DNA of 64,000 bases, from positions 62,001 through 126,000 of the forward strand of contig JAXGYZ010000009.1 of the NCBI GenBank assembly GCA_040772005.1, written 5' to 3'. The position numbers and the translations under genes were made by a program. Source of the DNA: MWBF01 sp040772005 (GTDB lineage Bacteria; Chloroflexota; Anaerolineae; CG2-30-64-16). A model generated the notes under the pieces. It saw nothing but the letters and a program-made list of their open reading frames with translations, made no database searches and was not told the DNA's origin. The stretch's first letter is position 1. Every line of letters starts with the position of its first letter. Shown here piece by piece: positions 41,983 to 50,586 of the stretch.

Positions 41983-42879
41983 TCACCGGCTGCACAAGAC
42001 CGCGTGCGTCTGCGACGCATGATACTCATACACCTTGCCCCCGGCTTCGAGCAGGATGCGGTAGCCGGGCGTGATGACCTGCGCATACATGCGGCCTCGC
42101 TGTGCGCAGCCCAGGCTGGCATCCGGCCAGTCGATCGCCTCGACACTCTTCACCGCAATCTGCCCTTCCCCGATCTTCAGCCGCGCGGCCAGGTCCGCCA
42201 ATGCGGACGCCACGGCCGGCTGACGCTGGCCGGTGGACGGCGCGCCGTCCGGCGGCATGGCCGTGTGCTTCGGCATCCCGCCCTTCGGCAGATCGCGCGT
42301 CCGCGGCAGGCCCGCGCCCGTCACGAAGATCGGAGCACGGCCGCCAGGAAAGTCGGCAGGGAAGCATGGAACCAGCCGCGCATTGTCGGCCCGGTAGATG
42401 TACTCCTGCCCGCCGGCGGAGAGCACGATTTCCGTTCCCATCACGATGCCCTGGCTTGCCGGCGCGTCCGTCTCCGTGCAGCCGAGCGAACCGGCGGGCA
42501 TCTCCGTCTCCTCCGCCGCCAGCACCACTACCGCCCCTTCTGCCACACTCAGCCGCCGCGCGAGGTCGGCGCGGGCGACATTCGTCAGGAGCAACACGGC
42601 CGGGTCGGTAGAGAGCGGCGTAGCCGGCGTCTCCGCGGCGGGCGTCGCGGTTGGCGGCAGGGACGGGGTTGGCTCCGGCGTCTCGGTTGGCGGCACTACT
42701 GATGGAGTGGCCCGCTCATCCTCGGGTGTTGGGCTAACAGGCTCAGGTGTCGATGTCACCGCAACCTCCGGCGTCGCTACGGGCGCGGATGTTGGCGCAG
42801 CCACACAGCCGCCCAGCGCCAGCACGGCGATGGCTGTCACGGGCAACAGCAGGCGGCCAGCCCGCAGATAGTCGAACAT
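41983..42879 (-). CDS. Lipoprotein with duplicated C-terminal domain
   Basis: 298 aa. A lipobox (AVLALGGC) near residue 25, a Thr/Pro linker (about 30-85), then two copies of a domain of about 80 residues. Both copies read DLA-x-RL-(6)-AVV/IAV...SLGC...GTEIVLSAGGQEYIY or GYRILLEAGGKVYEY, ending in C. The paired cysteines could form one disulfide per copy. No known enzyme motif; an extracellular structural or binding protein. ATG 42879 has GAGGAAA just upstream; TTG 42888 with GGGGAGG 5 nt before it is an alternative. Confidence 0.8.
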   Translation of the reverse strand: MFDYLRAGRLLLPVTAIAVLALGGCVAAPTSAPVATPEVAVTSTPEPVSPTPEDERATPSVVPPTETPEPTPSLPPTATPAAETPATPLSTDPAVLLLTNVARADLARRLSVAEGAVVVLAAEETEMPAGSLGCTETDAPASQGIVMGTEIVLSAGGQEYIYRADNARLVPCFPADFPGGRAPIFVTGAGLPRTRDLPKGGMPKHTAMPPDGAPSTGQRQPAVASALADLAARLKIGEGQIAVKSVEAIDWPDASLGCAQRGRMYAQVITPGYRILLEAGGKVYEYHASQTHAVLCSR

Positions 42880-42984
42880 TTTCCTCAATACATCCTCCCC
42901 GGCGCTGCGCCCTGGACGCATGCCATACCTGGCAGACGCTCCGGCCGGGCGGGAGGTTCCGCGGGCGACCAGCCTGCCCCGCTG

Positions 42985-43263
42985 CTACTGCATCAGGGCG
43001 GTAATCAGGATGCGGCGCAGGAAATCCAGCCCGAACAGGGCGATGATCGGCGTGATGTCCAGCCCGCCGAGGCTCGGGATGACCCGGCGCAGCGGGTTGA
43101 GGATGATGCCGGTGATGTTCTTCACCACCCGCAGCAAATCATAGACGAATGCAGGCAGGTTCAGGCGCATGACCAGGAGCCAGCTTCCGATGACCTCGAT
43201 GAGAATCATCAGGCTGAAAAACTCGATGACCAGGGTGATGACCGTGACAAGTGCGTAGTTCAT
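42985..43263 (-). CDS. yggT: YggT family membrane protein
   Basis: 92 aa with two hydrophobic hairpins (about 3-30 and 65-85). It has the conserved PLRRVIPSLGGLDITPIIALFGLDFL motif split between them, which defines YggT. Function is not fixed (linked to cell division and osmotic behaviour in some bacteria). The ATG overlaps the proC stop by 4 nt, a pairing conserved across many phyla. Confidence 0.93.
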   Translation of the reverse strand: MNYALVTVITLVIEFFSLMILIEVIGSWLLVMRLNLPAFVYDLLRVVKNITGIILNPLRRVIPSLGGLDITPIIALFGLDFLRRILITALMQ

Positions 43264-44084
43264 TTCTCCGCCAGTTCTCCAAGAGCTTTCGAGCGTTGGT
43301 ACGCGGCCCAGACGGCGCGCGAGATGACAGTGCGCAGGCCGCCCTTTTCCAGTTGGTAGAGCGCCTCCGCGGTCGTGCCTCCGGGCGAGGTCACCCGGTT
43401 GCGCAATTCGACGGGATGCACGCTGGTCTCCCGCGCAATGGCGACGGAGCCTTCGATGGTCTGGTAGACCAGCTCCTGCGCCACGCGGCGGCTGAACCCC
43501 ATGTGCACCCCGGCATCGATCAGTGCTTCCATGAACAGGAAGACATAGGCCGGGCCGGTGCCGCTGAGCGCGGTCGCGCGGTCCAGGTCGCCCTCGTCAT
43601 TGACGTTGATCTCGCGGCCCAGCGCGCTCAGGATGGCCTGCGCCTGCCGGCGGCCCAGTTCATCCACCTCCGGCGTGGCCGTCCAGACGGTGATGCCCTT
43701 GCCCACCTGGCCCGGCGTGTTGGGCATGGCGCGGACAACCTTCGCGATGTTGAGCTCGCGGCGAAGCACGCTGATGGGCGTGCCCGCGACGATGCTGATG
43801 AGCAGGTCGTCTTGCTCCATCTCAGGGCAGATTTCCGGCAGCACCTTCGATACGGTCTGCGGCTTGACGCTCAGTACGATGATGTGACCGTTGCGCGCCG
43901 CGGCGCAGTTGTCCGTGACCGCGTGGATGCTGTAACGCCCGCGCAGTTCCTCGGCACGCTCCACCCGCGGGCCGCTTGCCATGATGGACTCAGGCTCGAT
44001 GAGTTTCTCGGCCAAGATGCCCTTGATCATGGCTTCGGCCATCGCGCCGGAACCAATAAACGACAGCGTAGTATTGAGCAGCAT
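43260..44084 (-). CDS. proC: Pyrroline-5-carboxylate reductase
   Basis: 274 aa, full length. Last step of proline synthesis: P5C to proline with NAD(P)H. The Rossmann motif is FIGSGAMAEAMIKG. VVRAMPNTP, TALSGTGPAYVFLFMEAL and RVTSPGGTTAEAL form the substrate-binding and dimer helical domain. GGAAG precedes ATG 44084. Upstream in transcription are 76 bp and then the yggS-pgeF operon; all are on the same strand and may be read through. Confidence 0.96.
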   Translation of the reverse strand: MLLNTTLSFIGSGAMAEAMIKGILAEKLIEPESIMASGPRVERAEELRGRYSIHAVTDNCAAARNGHIIVLSVKPQTVSKVLPEICPEMEQDDLLISIVAGTPISVLRRELNIAKVVRAMPNTPGQVGKGITVWTATPEVDELGRRQAQAILSALGREINVNDEGDLDRATALSGTGPAYVFLFMEALIDAGVHMGFSRRVAQELVYQTIEGSVAIARETSVHPVELRNRVTSPGGTTAEALYQLEKGGLRTVISRAVWAAYQRSKALGELAEK

Positions 44085-44160
44085 ACGCTTCCTTGCTTAC
44101 TCCTATTGCTGACTGACCGCTGGGCTCGGTGGGAGACCGGCCCCAGCAGCTAACAGAGAG

Positions 44161-44886
44161 TTACTCCAATGGTCGCTCGCCAAAAAGCGCGCGGCCGATA
44201 CGCACCAGCGTCGCGCCTTCCTCGATCGCGACCTCGAAATCATCCGTCATGCCCATGGACAGGTGGCGCCAATCGATGACCGGATAGCGCCGCGCCAGCT
44301 CGGCGCGCAGTTGCGCCAGGCTGCGAAACGTGGGCCGGGCCAGCTCCGGGTCAGCCACAAGCGGCGCCATCGTCATCAGCCCTTCGATGCGCAGGCCGGG
44401 CAGCGCGGTGATAGCCTCCACCGCCGCGGGCAGCTCCGCCGGGTGGAAGCCGTACTTGCTCGCCTCGCCGGCCACGTTGACCTCCAGCAGCACGGGCAAC
44501 TCCACCCCTTCTCCGACGCTGCGCGCTAGCCGGGTCGCCAGCTTTACGCTGTCCACCGAATGCACGAGCGCGGCCCAGGGCAGCACGTCCGCGGCCTTGC
44601 GGCTCTGCACGTGGCCGATCATGTGCCAGACCGGGGGCGGCGCAGGCGCCAGGCGGGCCTGGACCTCGGCAGACTTTGGGCCGGCCTCCTCGACCCGGTT
44701 CTCCCCGAACAGCCGGAGTCCCGCCGCATAGGCGGCGAGGATGACCTCTCCCGGCTGCGTCTTGCTGACCGCAACGAGGGTCACGTCCGCATCGTCGCGG
44801 CCCGCGCGCGCCGCAGCAGCAGCGATGCGCTCCCGCACGCGTTCGATGTTGCCGCGTAGCATGGACTCCATCACTTCAGCGTCCAT
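44161..44886 (-). CDS. yggS: YggS family PLP-homeostasis protein
   Basis: 241 aa, alanine-racemase-like TIM barrel that binds PLP without known catalysis (PLPBP). It has VTLVAVSKTQPGEVI with the PLP Lys, LFGENRVEEA, WHMIGHVQSRKA, VLLEVNVAGEASKYGF, GLMTMAP and LSMGMTDDFEVAIEEGATLVRIG. The start overlaps the end of pgeF by 11 nt; ATGs at 44871 or 44862 are possible later starts. Gene order pgeF-yggS followed by proC-yggT is widely conserved. Confidence 0.94.
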   Translation of the reverse strand: MDAEVMESMLRGNIERVRERIAAAAARAGRDDADVTLVAVSKTQPGEVILAAYAAGLRLFGENRVEEAGPKSAEVQARLAPAPPPVWHMIGHVQSRKAADVLPWAALVHSVDSVKLATRLARSVGEGVELPVLLEVNVAGEASKYGFHPAELPAAVEAITALPGLRIEGLMTMAPLVADPELARPTFRSLAQLRAELARRYPVIDWRHLSMGMTDDFEVAIEEGATLVRIGRALFGERPLE

Positions 44887-45670
44887 TCTGGCGCAGCGCC
44901 AGCAGCGCGCCGAAGTGACCCGTCCGCCCGCGCTGGCCCCGGTAGGAGAAGAACTCCTCCTGGTGGCAGGACGTACACAGATCTGCCGTCTCGATCTGCC
45001 GGACGCCCGCGTCGCGCAGCAGCGTCCGGTTGGCGGCCCACAGGTCGAAATGGTGCCGCCCGCTGCCCTGCCGCGGGAGCAGCGCGGCGGGCCGGACGAA
45101 GGCTGCGCTCACAGCGTCCACCACATCCTCGCCCACCTCGTAGCAGCACGGCCCGATGCTCGGTCCGATGGCGGCGACAAGGTCCGCAGGGCGACTGCCG
45201 AACTGCGCGACCAACTCGCCCACCGCGACCGCGGCTGCGGCCTGCACCGTCCCGCGCCACCCACTGTGTATGACTGCGGCCGCACGCTGCACCGGGTCGT
45301 AGAGCAGGATGGGCGTGCAGTCGGCATAGCGCAGCAGCATGGGCACGTCCGCATCGCCGGTCACCAGCGTATCGATCCCCGCGAACACTTGCCCCCGGTC
45401 GCGGGCATGGACCCGCTGCGCATTAGCAGTGTGGCGCTGGTTCGGGCTGACCAGGTCGCCCCGCGCGAAGCCGAACGCCGCGCTCACCCGCCGCAGGTTC
45501 TCCTCGACCGCCTCCGGCGCATCGCCGGTGCCCTTGGTTAGGTTCAGGCTGGCCCACGGCCCCTCGCTGACGCCGCCATGCCGCGTCGTGATGCCGTGGA
45601 CGACCTCCGGGAAGGCGTCCAGGGAGGCAAAGGTATAGTAGGCCAGCCCGTTATCTTGATGTCGTATCAC
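44876..45670 (-). CDS. pgeF: Peptidoglycan editing factor / laccase-domain protein
   Basis: 264 aa, of the YfiH/YlmD/PgeF family. The metal-site motifs are NQRHTANAQRV, MLLRYADCTPILLYDP with Cys, and AVIHSGWRGTV with His. AIGPSIGPCCYEVGEDV and the C-terminal DLCTSCHQEEFFSYR follow. Family members remove wrongly incorporated muropeptide residues or act as purine nucleoside phosphorylase/adenosine deaminase-like enzymes. GTG 45670 is supported by AAGGGG 6 nt upstream. It starts 9 nt after the radical SAM stop. Confidence 0.94.
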   Translation of the reverse strand: MIRHQDNGLAYYTFASLDAFPEVVHGITTRHGGVSEGPWASLNLTKGTGDAPEAVEENLRRVSAAFGFARGDLVSPNQRHTANAQRVHARDRGQVFAGIDTLVTGDADVPMLLRYADCTPILLYDPVQRAAAVIHSGWRGTVQAAAAVAVGELVAQFGSRPADLVAAIGPSIGPCCYEVGEDVVDAVSAAFVRPAALLPRQGSGRHHFDLWAANRTLLRDAGVRQIETADLCTSCHQEEFFSYRGQRGRTGHFGALLALRQNGR

Positions 45671-45679
45671 GCAATCCCC

Positions 45680-47422
45680 TTATGTCAAATCCACAGGCAC
45701 AACTGCACGGCACACGCCGCACGCCAGGCATTCTTCGTGGCCCGGCGGGCAGCGGTGGCCCGGTCGCTCCTGTGCGGCCAGCCGCGCCTCATAGCGATAG
45801 AAGCTCGGCGTCACGCCGGACTCGACCACATCCCAGGGCTGGGGCTGGTCCGCGTCGCGCGGGCCGAGAAACTCAGCGACGGGCAGGCCGTTTTCACTCA
45901 TGGCCGCCCAGAAGCCCCGCACGGTCACGCGCTCCGTGTTCCACAGCACCTGCGCCAGCCGCCTGTCGCCCCGCGCCAGCACGCCCTGCACTTCGGCCCA
46001 TTCCGGCGGATCCGCATCCACGGTCACGCCATGCGGCGCCAGCGCCTTCTTAAGGGTCCGCTGCCGGGCGGCCACGGTCTTCGCAGGCGCCATCGGCATA
46101 TATTGGAAAGGCGTGTGGGCCTTCGGCACGAAGGGCGTCGCGTTGATGGCGACGTTGCGGCGAAACAGCTTGCGCGCCTTGAGCGTCAGGTCCACGATGC
46201 CCTGAATGTCGTCGTCCGTCTCCGTGGGATGGCCGAGCATGAAATACATCTTGAGCTGCGGGAAGTTGAGCGTCTGTGCCAGCTCCACCGCGGCCAGCAG
46301 GTCATCCTCGCACTGCGTCTTGCCGATGACCCGGCGCAGACGTTCGGTGCCCGCCTCCGGCGCGATCGTCAACGTCTGTGCGCCGCTCGCAGCCAACGCG
46401 CGCACCAGCGGCACGCTGATGGGATCGGTGCGCATCGAGCTCACGCTGATGCGTGCGCCCAGCTCATGCAGCGCGACCGCCAGCTCGTCGATCTGCGAGT
46501 GGTCCGACACGGCTGCCGAGACGAGGCCGATGCCCGGCGGCTGCGTACCCGCGGGTCCGCCGTGTGCGAACACGGGCAACTGGCGGGCCAGCCCCTCCCG
46601 CGCCCACTCCAGGATGCGTGCGAGGGGCTGCTCGCGCGGGGGCCGGTACACATAGCCGGCCAGACAGAACCGGCAGCCCCGCCCGCAGCCACGCGCAATC
46701 TCGATGAGATGCCGGTTCGGGAATTCCGAGTCGGGCGTGTACAGGCAGGAAACCGGCTGCAAGTGCGCCATGTCCTGCACCCAGAGCCGCGCGACCCTGT
46801 CACCCGACCCGCCGCCCACGGTCGCGGGCAGGTAGATGCCCGGCAGCGCAGCCAGCGCGGCCAACTGCGCCTCGCGCTCTGCGCCGGCGTGCTCCACCAG
46901 TAGGTCCGTCAGCCGGGGGAGCACCTCCTCCGCTTCACCGATCACCACGGCGTCGAAGAACGGCGCCAGCGGCTCCGGGTTCATGCTGAGCGCGGGCCCG
47001 CCCGCAATGAGCAGGGGTCGGTCGCCCTCGTCCGTGAAGACCGCGCCCGCCGGGCCCGACCTCATCCCCGTGAACACCCCCGCGTGGCGCAGCATTGCGG
47101 CCACGTGGAAGTAGTCCATCTCGAACGAGACGGTGAAGGCCCAGACATCGAACTCGGTGACGGGCAGGCCCGATTCCAACGACACCAGCGGCAGCCCGGC
47201 TGCCAGCGCCTGTTCATCCCAGAAGACGCGCTCGCACACCACATCGGGCCGCGCGTTCCACATCCGATAGAGGATCTGCAACGCGAGGCTCGACATGCCG
47301 ACGCTGTAGCGGTTCGGATAGGTGAGCGCAACCCGGAGCTTGCCGCCGTGATCCTTGCGAACGGTGCCCGTCTCCCGGCTCAGGACCGCCTTCGCGGCCG
47401 CGATCTGTTTCCACTGTGCCAT
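45680..47422 (-). CDS. B12-binding-type radical SAM protein (TIGR03960-like)
   Basis: 580 aa. The N-terminal 200 residues are a B12-binding-like Rossmann region (LTYPNRYSVGMSSLALQIL, AGGPALSMNPEPLAPFFDAVVIGEAEE). The radical SAM barrel begins with IARGCGRGCRFCLAGY, the CxxxCxxC 4Fe-4S site near residue 245, with IAPEAGTERLRRVI and KMYFMLGHPTETD later. An extra C-terminal cysteine cluster CPPGHEECLACGVC may hold a second Fe-S centre. Reaction unknown. TAGAAT ends 7 nt before ATG 47422, and no ribosome site is visible, so the mRNA may be leaderless. It heads the operon with pgeF and yggS. Confidence 0.9.
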   Translation of the reverse strand: MAQWKQIAAAKAVLSRETGTVRKDHGGKLRVALTYPNRYSVGMSSLALQILYRMWNARPDVVCERVFWDEQALAAGLPLVSLESGLPVTEFDVWAFTVSFEMDYFHVAAMLRHAGVFTGMRSGPAGAVFTDEGDRPLLIAGGPALSMNPEPLAPFFDAVVIGEAEEVLPRLTDLLVEHAGAEREAQLAALAALPGIYLPATVGGGSGDRVARLWVQDMAHLQPVSCLYTPDSEFPNRHLIEIARGCGRGCRFCLAGYVYRPPREQPLARILEWAREGLARQLPVFAHGGPAGTQPPGIGLVSAAVSDHSQIDELAVALHELGARISVSSMRTDPISVPLVRALAASGAQTLTIAPEAGTERLRRVIGKTQCEDDLLAAVELAQTLNFPQLKMYFMLGHPTETDDDIQGIVDLTLKARKLFRRNVAINATPFVPKAHTPFQYMPMAPAKTVAARQRTLKKALAPHGVTVDADPPEWAEVQGVLARGDRRLAQVLWNTERVTVRGFWAAMSENGLPVAEFLGPRDADQPQPWDVVESGVTPSFYRYEARLAAQERPGHRCPPGHEECLACGVCRAVVPVDLT

Positions 47423-47429
47423 GTCAGCG

Positions 47430-47435
47430 ATTCTA
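47430..47435 (-). promoter_or_regulatory. TAGAAT box 7 nt before the radical SAM start (leaderless)
   Basis: Minus-strand TAGAAT-CGCTGAC-ATG; the distance places transcription start on the start codon. Confidence 0.5.
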
Positions 47436-48089
47436 CTGCAACCGGTAGGTCCACGTCTGCAATTTGGCGACCCATTCCGCCGGAATCACATCCCAGCCGT
47501 GCAACGCAGTCACCACGACAGCCGCCGCCTCGCGACCCGCATACCACACGCGCAGCGGCAGGAAGATGCGCGCAGTCTCCGTGGACGTGGGGCTGGTCAC
47601 GGCGTCGACGCCGGCGCGCGCGAACAGCCAGCGCGCCCGGAACAGGTGCAGTGGGTGGCTGACCAGGATGGCCGTCCGCCAGCCGCGTGCCGCCATTAAC
47701 TGCGCGGTCGCCTGCGCATCTTCGACCGTGTTCGAGCTGCCGTCTGCCAGGAAGACCAGACTGTCGGGCACACCCAGTTCCACCGCGAAGCGCTTGCACA
47801 CGCTCGCAGCCGACAGCGGCTCATCCTTGAAGCCGCCCGTACAGACGATGTGGGGCGCGTAGCCGGCCTGCCAGAGGTCCACGCCGCGATAGGTGCGGCT
47901 CGTCAGGTCGGAGCCGGGGCGACCGTCCGCTTCCACGCGCGCGCCCAGGACCACGATCACATCCGCCGGTCGTGCGTGATCCTGCCGGCCGAGCCGGTCC
48001 ACCTGTAAAACCAGGGAGGTAAAGCCCATCAATGCAAGGAGACAGAGCACAGCCAGCACGCGCAACGTTCGGCGCAGAAATGATCGCAT
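47433..48089 (-). CDS. DUF218 / ElyC-SanA-YdcF family membrane protein
   Basis: 218 aa. One N-terminal transmembrane segment (about 8-28), then the DUF218 Rossmann-like domain with VIVVLGARVEADGRPGSDLTSRT, IVCTGGFKDE, VFLADGSSNTVEDAQ and AILVSHPLHLFRA. Homologues act in envelope biogenesis and vancomycin tolerance. Its 3' end overlaps the promoter box of the radical SAM gene. TATAAT lies 6 nt before ATG 48089: leaderless candidate. Confidence 0.9.
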   Translation of the reverse strand: MRSFLRRTLRVLAVLCLLALMGFTSLVLQVDRLGRQDHARPADVIVVLGARVEADGRPGSDLTSRTYRGVDLWQAGYAPHIVCTGGFKDEPLSAASVCKRFAVELGVPDSLVFLADGSSNTVEDAQATAQLMAARGWRTAILVSHPLHLFRARWLFARAGVDAVTSPTSTETARIFLPLRVWYAGREAAAVVVTALHGWDVIPAEWVAKLQTWTYRLQ

Positions 48090-48095
48090 ACGATC

Positions 48096-48101
48096 ATTAT
48101 A
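48096..48101 (-). promoter_or_regulatory. TATAAT box 6 nt before the DUF218 start (leaderless)
   Basis: Perfect TATAAT-GATCGT-ATG on the minus strand, the same geometry as at 21977 and 33406. Confidence 0.6.
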
Positions 48102-48195
48102 TCACGGGACAACTGAGAGCAACTTCTTGGCGCAATATCTGTTTAAGTAATAGAATATAGACTCTCATACTGTACTGTGCAAAGGACTGAGCGTT

Positions 48196-49485
48196 ATGGA
48201 CCAATCTTCAGAGACGAAGCCGTCGGCGTCGACGGAGTCGGCATCGACAACCGCATTTTTCGACCGGCCGGGTGTGCAGGTCGAGTCACTTCCCATCGGA
48301 CAGGGCGTGCCGCTGGGCATCGAGAGCGTATCGAACACCGACCTCGGGCTGGGCGGCGCTTACGGCACATGGGGCGCCTGCTTCGACAATGCCTCACTGC
48401 CGGATGTGATTCAAACCCGGCTGGGCCTGCCGCTGGGCGATAACGTGCTCAACCTCTCGGAGTTGGGCTTCGTCTGCCGCCATCACGTGCCCGACTTGAC
48501 CGAAGAACAACATGTCGAGCTGGAGGTGGAAGTCGGTGCGCGCTTCCTGAGGGAGGCGGCTCGCGCGAGCGGCTGGGATCCTTCAGAGGTGGATGCAGTG
48601 CTCATCGGCATCACTGTGCCGGCCGCACCCGATTATGTCGAACGCATCGCGCGGCGCGCGGGCGTCCCCGAAGAGGCGCTCAAGGTCTCGATCCACAAGG
48701 CATGCGACGGCTCGGTGGCCGGACTCAACCTGGCGCTCAATCCGGAGCTGCACGTGGGTGAAGGCGTCGCGGGCAACCTGGCGCAGACCCTGATAGGCAA
48801 GAAGGTGCTCGTCGGCGGTATCGAGGGACTGAGCCGGGTCATGTGGCACACGCAGGACCGGCAGGCGCTTCAGTTGTTCGGCAACGGCGCGGGCGTCATC
48901 GGCCTGATCCCCGGCGAGACCATGCAATTCCTGGCCGGCGAATCCCAGGAAGTGTATGACGAGGATGGCGTGCTGCAGGTGCGTATGGCTTACCCGCACT
49001 CGGGTCGCCGGGTCGAGGGACAGTCGCTCATCGAAGTGGCGCAGACGGGCATGCACAGTCTCCGCATTGCCGGGCTGATGCACGAGCCGGATAACAGGTC
49101 GGACGCCGTGGTCATGGCCGGGCCGATGGGCATGGTCAAGCTGTTCGTCCGCAGCGGCGTCTCCACCGTGCGCAGCGCTTACGCTGCATACCGCAACCGC
49201 ATGGCGCAGCTCTCCATGCCGGGCAAGGACATCGCGGTGTCGTTCGTCCATCACGCGAACTACAAAATCAACCAGCTCAAGGCCAAGCAACTCGAGAAAG
49301 AGGGCATCCGCATCCCCATGCCGTGGCTGTTGAGCGAGTTCGGCAATGTCAGCGCCGCTTCGACCATGATTGCCTTCCTGCGCCGGCTGAAGACCCTGAA
49401 GCCGGGCGATCACGTCCTGTTTGACGGGTTCGGCGCGGGCACTTACTATGATGTCGTTGCAGTGGAGTTGGGCCGGCGCCGCTGA
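48196..49485 (+). CDS. 3-oxoacyl-ACP synthase III-like protein (thiolase fold)
   Basis: 429 aa. The catalytic triad of the KASIII/FabH group is visible: Cys in SIHKACDGSVAGL near residue 170, His in SFVHHANYKIN near 350, and Asn in FGNVSAASTMIA near 385. The final GDHVLFDGFGAGTYYDVV matches the closing motif. An N-terminal extension of about 45 residues exceeds FabH (about 320 aa), and an insert precedes the His. It may use an unusual acyl or alkyl primer; no ACP or other FAS gene is adjacent. AAAGGA is 9 nt before ATG. A terminator follows. Confidence 0.88.
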   Translation: MDQSSETKPSASTESASTTAFFDRPGVQVESLPIGQGVPLGIESVSNTDLGLGGAYGTWGACFDNASLPDVIQTRLGLPLGDNVLNLSELGFVCRHHVPDLTEEQHVELEVEVGARFLREAARASGWDPSEVDAVLIGITVPAAPDYVERIARRAGVPEEALKVSIHKACDGSVAGLNLALNPELHVGEGVAGNLAQTLIGKKVLVGGIEGLSRVMWHTQDRQALQLFGNGAGVIGLIPGETMQFLAGESQEVYDEDGVLQVRMAYPHSGRRVEGQSLIEVAQTGMHSLRIAGLMHEPDNRSDAVVMAGPMGMVKLFVRSGVSTVRSAYAAYRNRMAQLSMPGKDIAVSFVHHANYKINQLKAKQLEKEGIRIPMPWLLSEFGNVSAASTMIAFLRRLKTLKPGDHVLFDGFGAGTYYDVVAVELGRRR

Positions 49486-49510
49486 GCGATCACGGAATAC
49501 GGGCCTGTGC

Positions 49511-49553
49511 GGGGCGGCTGGCCTGCGGGAAAGCCGCCCCGTTTGCTTGTTTT
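49511..49553 (+). terminator. Intrinsic terminator after the KASIII-like gene
   Basis: GGGGCGGCT (49511-49519) pairs with AGCCGCCCC (49532-49540), followed by GTTTGCTTGTTTT. Confidence 0.8.
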
Positions 49554-49660
49554 GGAGACAGCGGCAATCGGCCGTCGTGTTGGAACCTCGCTCACGCGGC
49601 CTGCGTCATGGATCGTAGTAGTATGACAGGGATCAATCATCACCAACATGAGGAGTTATC

Positions 49661-50377
49661 ATGCAACGTATGAATCGAGCCGGCCTGCTGGCATTCGTGA
49701 TGCTGGCCCTACTGGTCAGCGCGTGTGGTTCCCGGAATGCAGAGACCGAGACCCAGCCAACCGCCGAAGCAACTGCGATCACAGCCGTGCCTACAACGGC
49801 CACCGACGCCGAAAGCCCACTGCCGCTGCCGACGTCAGCGACCGATGCACAGAGCCCGCTGCCGCCGCCAACCGCGGCCGTCACGCCCACGCCGACTGTA
49901 CCCGTGTTCGAGATGGAAGCCTTCCGCGACGAGGTCGCAGGATTCGAAATCGACCATCCCGTCGGCTGGACCATCCTGGATCCGGCCGCCGAGGTCAAGG
50001 CGAACGCATTCATCTACAGCGTGACGCTGCAATCGTGGCCGCCGGAGGAGCCGGGCACGCAGGGCATCCCCGAAGGCGGCAGCAAGATGGACATCAGCAT
50101 CACCAAGGACGGCGCGGCGACCGTGGAAGCTGCGCTGGAGACCTATCGCCAGAGCCAGGCCCAGGCGGAGATGCCCGTCGAGGTCATATCGGAAGAGACG
50201 CTGGAGCTCGCCAGCGGGCTCACAGGCGCGCGCTTCGAGCTGAAGACGGCGCAGGGCGAGACCAACCACACCTTCGTGACCAGCCTCAACGGGCATCTAC
50301 TTATCCTGAGCGGCATGGGGGATGTGGCGGTGTTCGATGCGATGGTCGCGACGCTGCGCCCCGCGCCGGCGGAATGA
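49661..50377 (+). CDS. Lipoprotein with C-terminal beta domain
   Basis: 238 aa. Lipobox LALLVSACGS near residue 22; a low-complexity linker (about 26-82) containing the near-duplicated TDAESPLPLPT and TDAQSPLPPPT. The C-terminal domain of about 150 residues starts FRDEVAGFEIDHPVGWTILD and ends LNGHLLILSGMGDVAVFDAMVATL, a pattern common to PsbP/Mog1-like extracellular domains in lipoproteins of this kind of bacterium. Function unknown. GAGGAG is 5 nt before ATG 49661. Confidence 0.85.
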   Translation: MQRMNRAGLLAFVMLALLVSACGSRNAETETQPTAEATAITAVPTTATDAESPLPLPTSATDAQSPLPPPTAAVTPTPTVPVFEMEAFRDEVAGFEIDHPVGWTILDPAAEVKANAFIYSVTLQSWPPEEPGTQGIPEGGSKMDISITKDGAATVEAALETYRQSQAQAEMPVEVISEETLELASGLTGARFELKTAQGETNHTFVTSLNGHLLILSGMGDVAVFDAMVATLRPAPAE

Positions 50378-50404
50378 GCGCGCCGCTGCGCCAGGAATGC
50401 CAGT

Positions 50405-50484
50405 GTAGTCGGAGTCTAGGCTACAGCCGGTTAGGCAGACTGTGTGCGTACACACCCAAACCGGCTGAAGCCTCGACTCCATCT
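50405..50484. repeat. GGAGTC...GACTCC hairpin with AACCGGCTG core
   Basis: GGAGTCTAGGCTACAGCCGGTT (about 50411-50432) is mirrored by AACCGGCTGAAGCCTCGACTCC (about 50459-50480), with an inner GTGTGC/GTACAC stem. It occupies the gap after the lipoprotein gene; no gene is seen in 50378-50586. Confidence 0.75.
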
Positions 50485-50586
50485 TCGCCCTGACGTCATA
50501 TTGTGAACTCATAGCCGCTTGTAGGCGTCCTTGACGGCCGGCCCCGCCTACCGCATAATGCACGCAACGCAAACGAGGAGGCAACG

